NCBI GenBank assembly: GCA_001779955.1
Contig: MFES01000014.1
Coordinates: 2,213-8,769 of the forward strand
Origin: Candidatus Doudnabacteria bacterium RIFCSPHIGHO2_02_FULL_46_11
GTDB lineage: Bacteria > Patescibacteriota > Doudnabacteria > UBA920 > 2-02-FULL-46-11
DNA length: 6,557 nucleotides
Direction of reading: 5' to 3'
Below the pieces are notes generated by a model that was not told the DNA's origin, ran no database searches, and saw nothing but the letters and a program-made list of their open reading frames with translations. Of the stretch, positions 4,327 through 6,557 are shown piece after piece. Numbering within the stretch: the first letter of the stretch is position 1; the number at the start of each line of letters is the position of its first letter. The position numbers and the translations under genes were made by a program.

Positions 4327-5375
4327 TGAATGCATTAAATGACACTTTTCGGTCGGCGGTTTTTATTGTCGGCCTGGTGATTATCTCAATTATTTTTTTG
4401 AGCATTGTTGGCGGCCTTTTGGTGCCCATTTTTTATGGTTTGGTTTTTGCCATTATTTTATCTCCGTTTTACAGAAGACTTTTGGAAAAGCTGCGCAACA
4501 AAAAAAGCCCCGCGGCTTTAATCGTAATTTTTTTAGCAGTGTTGATTCTGGTTTGCTTGTTTTATGTTTTCGGCAGCCTGCTGTTTAAGGATTCTCTTTT
4601 GCTCATAGATAATATCGCCGCCAAGGTGGACCAGGTTTCGCCCAAAACGGAAAATATCGGAGCGAGTATCAAGGAAATTTTGCCCAGCATCATATCAGAG
4701 CGGATTGCTGAAATAAATTTGCGCGATCAGATTGTCGGGTACGCTCAAGGCATCGCCGGCGGATTCGTCAATTTTATCCAAAGCCTAGCCGGAAATTTGG
4801 TCAAGATGATTGCCCTGGCTTTGATTACTTTTTATTCCACTTTCTACTTTTTAAAGAACGGACGGGAATGGTTATCGAGGGCCGTTAAACTGGCGCCCTT
4901 GCCCGAGGGCGACGGCTGGCTTTTAAGCTCGCGTTTCATAGTCATGGTACGCACTTCTTTAAAGATGATTTTTGTGATGGGTGCCATTCAGGGCGTATTG
5001 GGCGGTCTGATTTTCTGGATCTTGGGTATTACCGCGCCGTTTTTTTGGGGTTTGATATTTGCCCTGGCTTCGCTTATCCCGGGGCTTGGCCACCAGATTG
5101 TTTGGGTGCCGACCGCCATCATACTTTTGATTTTAGGCAGTCCGGTTAAGGCGGTAATTTTGGTCCTTTACGGATTATTCATACTTGGCCTGTCCGATGA
5201 TTTATTGAGGCCGTATCTTATCGGCCGCTCGGTTGCCATTCACCCCTTTGTTATTCTGATTGCCACAGTCGGCGGCATTGCCACGCTTGGCTTTAAAGGA
5301 CTTATTATCGGCCCGGTGGTTGCGTCATTGCTTATGGCCATGTTGGCTTTGTACGAAAAACGCTACTCAACTTAA
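4326..5375 (+). CDS. AI-2E family (PerM/YdiK-type) membrane permease
   Basis: 349 aa, the usual length for this family of inner-membrane transporters; members have been linked to autoinducer-2 export or Na+/H+ exchange, but the substrate here is unknown. Hydrophobic segments lie at about 10-47 (two), 62-86, 155-176, 212-235, 238-255, 258-290 and 305-342. A soluble amphipathic stretch at about 88-150 is typical. Family signatures are ITFYSTFYFLKNGREW (167-182), ASLIPGLGHQIVWVP (248-262), DDLLRPYLIGRS (291-302) and HPFVILIATVGG with GLIIGPVVAS near the C-terminus. ATG 4326 is formed where the miniature element ends; no SD is present at proper spacing. The gene converges on the PaaX-like gene across a shared terminator. 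Confidence 0.92.
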   Translation: MNALNDTFRSAVFIVGLVIISIIFLSIVGGLLVPIFYGLVFAIILSPFYRRLLEKLRNKKSPAALIVIFLAVLILVCLFYVFGSLLFKDSLLLIDNIAAKVDQVSPKTENIGASIKEILPSIISERIAEINLRDQIVGYAQGIAGGFVNFIQSLAGNLVKMIALALITFYSTFYFLKNGREWLSRAVKLAPLPEGDGWLLSSRFIVMVRTSLKMIFVMGAIQGVLGGLIFWILGITAPFFWGLIFALASLIPGLGHQIVWVPTAIILLILGSPVKAVILVLYGLFILGLSDDLLRPYLIGRSVAIHPFVILIATVGGIATLGFKGLIIGPVVASLLMAMLALYEKRYST

Positions 5376-5416
5376 TTGAGGAGTAAGCCACAGTATAAAA
5401 ATCGGCAAGCTGTTAT

Positions 5417-5452
5417 TATCACAAACCCCTCCGACCGGAGGGGTTTGTGATA
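5417..5452. terminator. Bidirectional terminator between convergent genes
   Basis: A perfect 16-bp stem, TATCACAAACCCCTCC (5417-5432), loop GACC, and its complement (5437-5452). It lies between the permease stop (5375) and the PaaX-like stop (5484) and is symmetric enough to serve both. Neither side has a long T run, although TTTGTGAT follows the GC core. The outer bases ATCACAAA and TGTGATAT match the operator-like sequence at 6056-6091 (26 of 36 positions over the whole unit). Confidence 0.8.
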
Positions 5453-5483
5453 TGATTATAAGAGTATAAATTACTTGTGTGTA

Positions 5484-6041
5484 TTACAAGCCAAAAATCT
5501 TTTTTAATTCGATATCTCGGCCCAAATAAACTCCTTCAAAGATGGAAACGAATGGCTTAACATGGTGCATAGAGCAGAGCGCGGCAATTTCTTCAGCGCA
5601 GGGATAAGGGTATGCCCAGACACTTTTTTGTACTTGAGTAAATCCCAAATTTTTAAGGTGATCACGGAAATGTCGCCTTTTTTGCTGTTCTTTTTCCGGC
5701 ACGTCAAAAATTACTAGTCGCCATTTTTTATCCCATTTTATCGGTTTGTTAACTTGGATATTTTTTTGTCGCAATCCCTTCAAGTAATTTTTACCTTTAG
5801 CGGTAATAGCGATTTGTATTTTTGGCCCTTTGCGAATTTTCACCAGACCGCGTTCGTCTAGACGTTTGAGTGTTTGATTATAGTGATGCGGCCGCATACC
5901 TTTACCCCACACGCCAAGCGCGTTATAGAGCATCTCCGTTTCCTGATAGGTGAGAGGCGCGGTGTAACTTTTAGCAATATCCAGCAGTTTTTCCAGTATT
6001 AGTCTTGGAAGTTTTTTGCGTTTCTCTTTTGATTTTGGCAT
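5484..6041 (-). CDS. PaaX-like transcriptional regulator with Cas2-like C-terminal domain
   Basis: 185 aa. Residues about 1-85 are a basic N-terminus (KSKEKRKK) plus a winged helix: LPRLILEKLLDIA, then a recognition region HHYNQTLKRLDERGLVKIRKG (52-72) and the wing IQIAITAKGKNYL. From about 106 the C-terminal domain is ferredoxin-like, of the PaaX-C/Cas2 type: WRLVIFDVPEKEQQKRRHFRDHLKNLGF (107-134), QKSVWAYPYPC (138-148), FVSIFEGVYLG. The FDVPE strand with its Asp matches the position of the Cas2 catalytic Asp, but no CRISPR is nearby, so I call a DNA-binding repressor of the PaaX family. PaaX itself represses phenylacetate genes; no such genes are here. The gene has an extended -10 promoter with a palindrome over it, which suggests autorepression. 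Confidence 0.85.
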   Translation of the reverse strand: MPKSKEKRKKLPRLILEKLLDIAKSYTAPLTYQETEMLYNALGVWGKGMRPHHYNQTLKRLDERGLVKIRKGPKIQIAITAKGKNYLKGLRQKNIQVNKPIKWDKKWRLVIFDVPEKEQQKRRHFRDHLKNLGFTQVQKSVWAYPYPCAEEIAALCSMHHVKPFVSIFEGVYLGRDIELKKIFGL

Positions 6042-6091
6042 TTGGCTTTTATTATATCACAAAGACCTCCGATCAGACATAAATGTGATAT
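6042..6091 (-). promoter_or_regulatory. Extended -10 promoter and operator-like palindrome of the PaaX-like gene
   Basis: On the minus strand TGATATAAT (6059-6051) is a perfect extended -10 (TGnTATAAT), with no -35 needed. Only 9 bases separate it from the ATG at 6041, so the transcript has almost no leader. ATATCACA (6054-6061) and TGTGATAT (6084-6091) form a perfect 8-bp inverted pair with centres 30 bp apart, about three helix turns. The first arm overlaps the -10, as expected for a repressor site. Confidence 0.65.
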
Positions 6092-6117
6092 TAAAACCCT
6101 GACGTTTAGCGCCATTT

Positions 6118-6144
6118 AAGAAAACCACCCGTAAGGGTGGTTTT
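6118..6144 (-). terminator. Rho-independent terminator of the right-edge gene
   Basis: Perfect 10-bp stem AAAACCACCC (6121-6130), loop GTAA, GGGTGGTTTT (6135-6144). On the minus strand it is followed by TTTTCTT as a T tract, and it starts five bases after the stop codon of the gene at the right edge. Confidence 0.85.
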
Positions 6145-6148
6145 AGTT

Positions 6149-6557
6149 TTATTCTCGGTCAGGAGCTGGCAGGACTGTCGATTCTTCCGGATCAACGCTT
6201 TCGGCGCTACCGATGGATGAACCGGAAGATCCTGTACCGCCGTTACCTTCAACCGGCATTGGCATTGGTTTTTCAAGAATTTGGTACGGGTTTTCTTCAA
6301 AGAAGTTTCCGTCAATGGCCGGAACAATTGTACCGTAGGAGAGGGTGTTGCCGTTTTGGTCAACATAATTGCCGGTGAAAGCGTAAACCGGAATAAGGTA
6401 GCTTTCAGGCGTGTTGCTGCCGGAATTGTATTTGTACTGCTGCAAGTAACCGAGCTCAATCTTATCAAGGTGAACATCGATTTTAGGCCGGCGAGCCTCC
6501 TGTTCAGGAGTTAACTGCGAGTCCCAGTATCCCCAAAGCGGGTTAATGCCGCCGCGT
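6149..6557 (-). CDS. C-terminal part of an unrecognised, probably extracytoplasmic protein
   Basis: 135 codons to the TAA; the frame is open to the right edge, so the start lies outside the window. The TTG at 6445 is inside the gene, not its start. The visible part begins RGGINPLWGYWDSQLTPEQ, then IDVHLDKIELGYLQQYKY, a strand-rich stretch YLIPVYAFTGNYVDQNGNTL followed by YGTIVPAID, and an NFFEENPYQILEKP segment. The tail (about the last 35 residues) is low-complexity and acidic, with GNGGTGSSGSS and ending in PAPDRE. The pattern 'PVYxFxG...G...Y...VPAID' suggests a beta-rich domain of an envelope or secreted protein. I do not recognise a named family. A terminator follows immediately and the PaaX-like gene downstream has its own promoter. 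Confidence 0.7.
   Translation of the reverse strand, partial: RGGINPLWGYWDSQLTPEQEARRPKIDVHLDKIELGYLQQYKYNSGSNTPESYLIPVYAFTGNYVDQNGNTLSYGTIVPAIDGNFFEENPYQILEKPMPMPVEGNGGTGSSGSSIGSAESVDPEESTVLPAPDRE

Noticed and set aside
6106..6477. 123-codon minus-strand frame over the right-edge gene
   Set aside because: It runs through the terminator at 6118-6144 and overlaps, in another frame, the open-ended gene that stops at 6149 just before that terminator.

Overview
The window looks like a chromosomal piece of an uncultured bacterium of the Candidate Phyla Radiation (Patescibacteria, Parcubacteria-like). This is inferred from the gene set: a PaaX/Cas2-like regulator of the type common in that group, a GerMN-domain membrane protein, an AI-2E-family permease, a small Cys-rich protein and an HD-domain protein, all with moderate GC and several genes lacking a Shine-Dalgarno (SD) sequence. 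No rRNA, tRNA, CRISPR array or transposase gene was seen.

Layout. At the left edge is a D-2-hydroxyacid dehydrogenase gene on the minus strand (1-757, C-terminus off the window). Its start codon abuts a 182-bp miniature inverted-repeat element (757-938). A second copy, 95.6% identical and in the opposite orientation, lies at 4145-4326 and abuts the start codon of a plus-strand AI-2E permease gene (4326-5375). In both places the last base of the element is the A of the ATG and the next bases (TG) come from the target-site duplication.

Between the two copies lie: a GerMN-like anchored protein (1066-1563); a non-coding, strongly folded stretch (1573-1804); a GC-rich, SD-using island with a secreted Ala-rich protein (1987-2463), a 23-residue hydrophobic peptide (2547-2618) and a 135-aa unknown protein (2749-3156), each followed by a strong hairpin; an HD-domain phosphohydrolase gene broken in frame by a short insertion carrying a TAG stop and a hairpin (3220-3798); and an 87-aa Cys-rich protein (3864-4127).

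To the right, the permease gene converges on a minus-strand PaaX/Cas2-like regulator (5484-6041) across a perfect 16-bp-stem bidirectional terminator. A 36-bp palindromic sequence related to that terminator overlaps the regulator's own extended -10 promoter. The window ends with the C-terminal part of an unrecognised minus-strand protein (6149-6557) and its terminator.

The most notable points are the paired elements that rebuild start codons at their edges, the related 36-bp repeats flanking the PaaX-like gene, and the stop-plus-hairpin insertion in the HD gene. The genes do not form an obvious single pathway; most have their own promoter or terminator.
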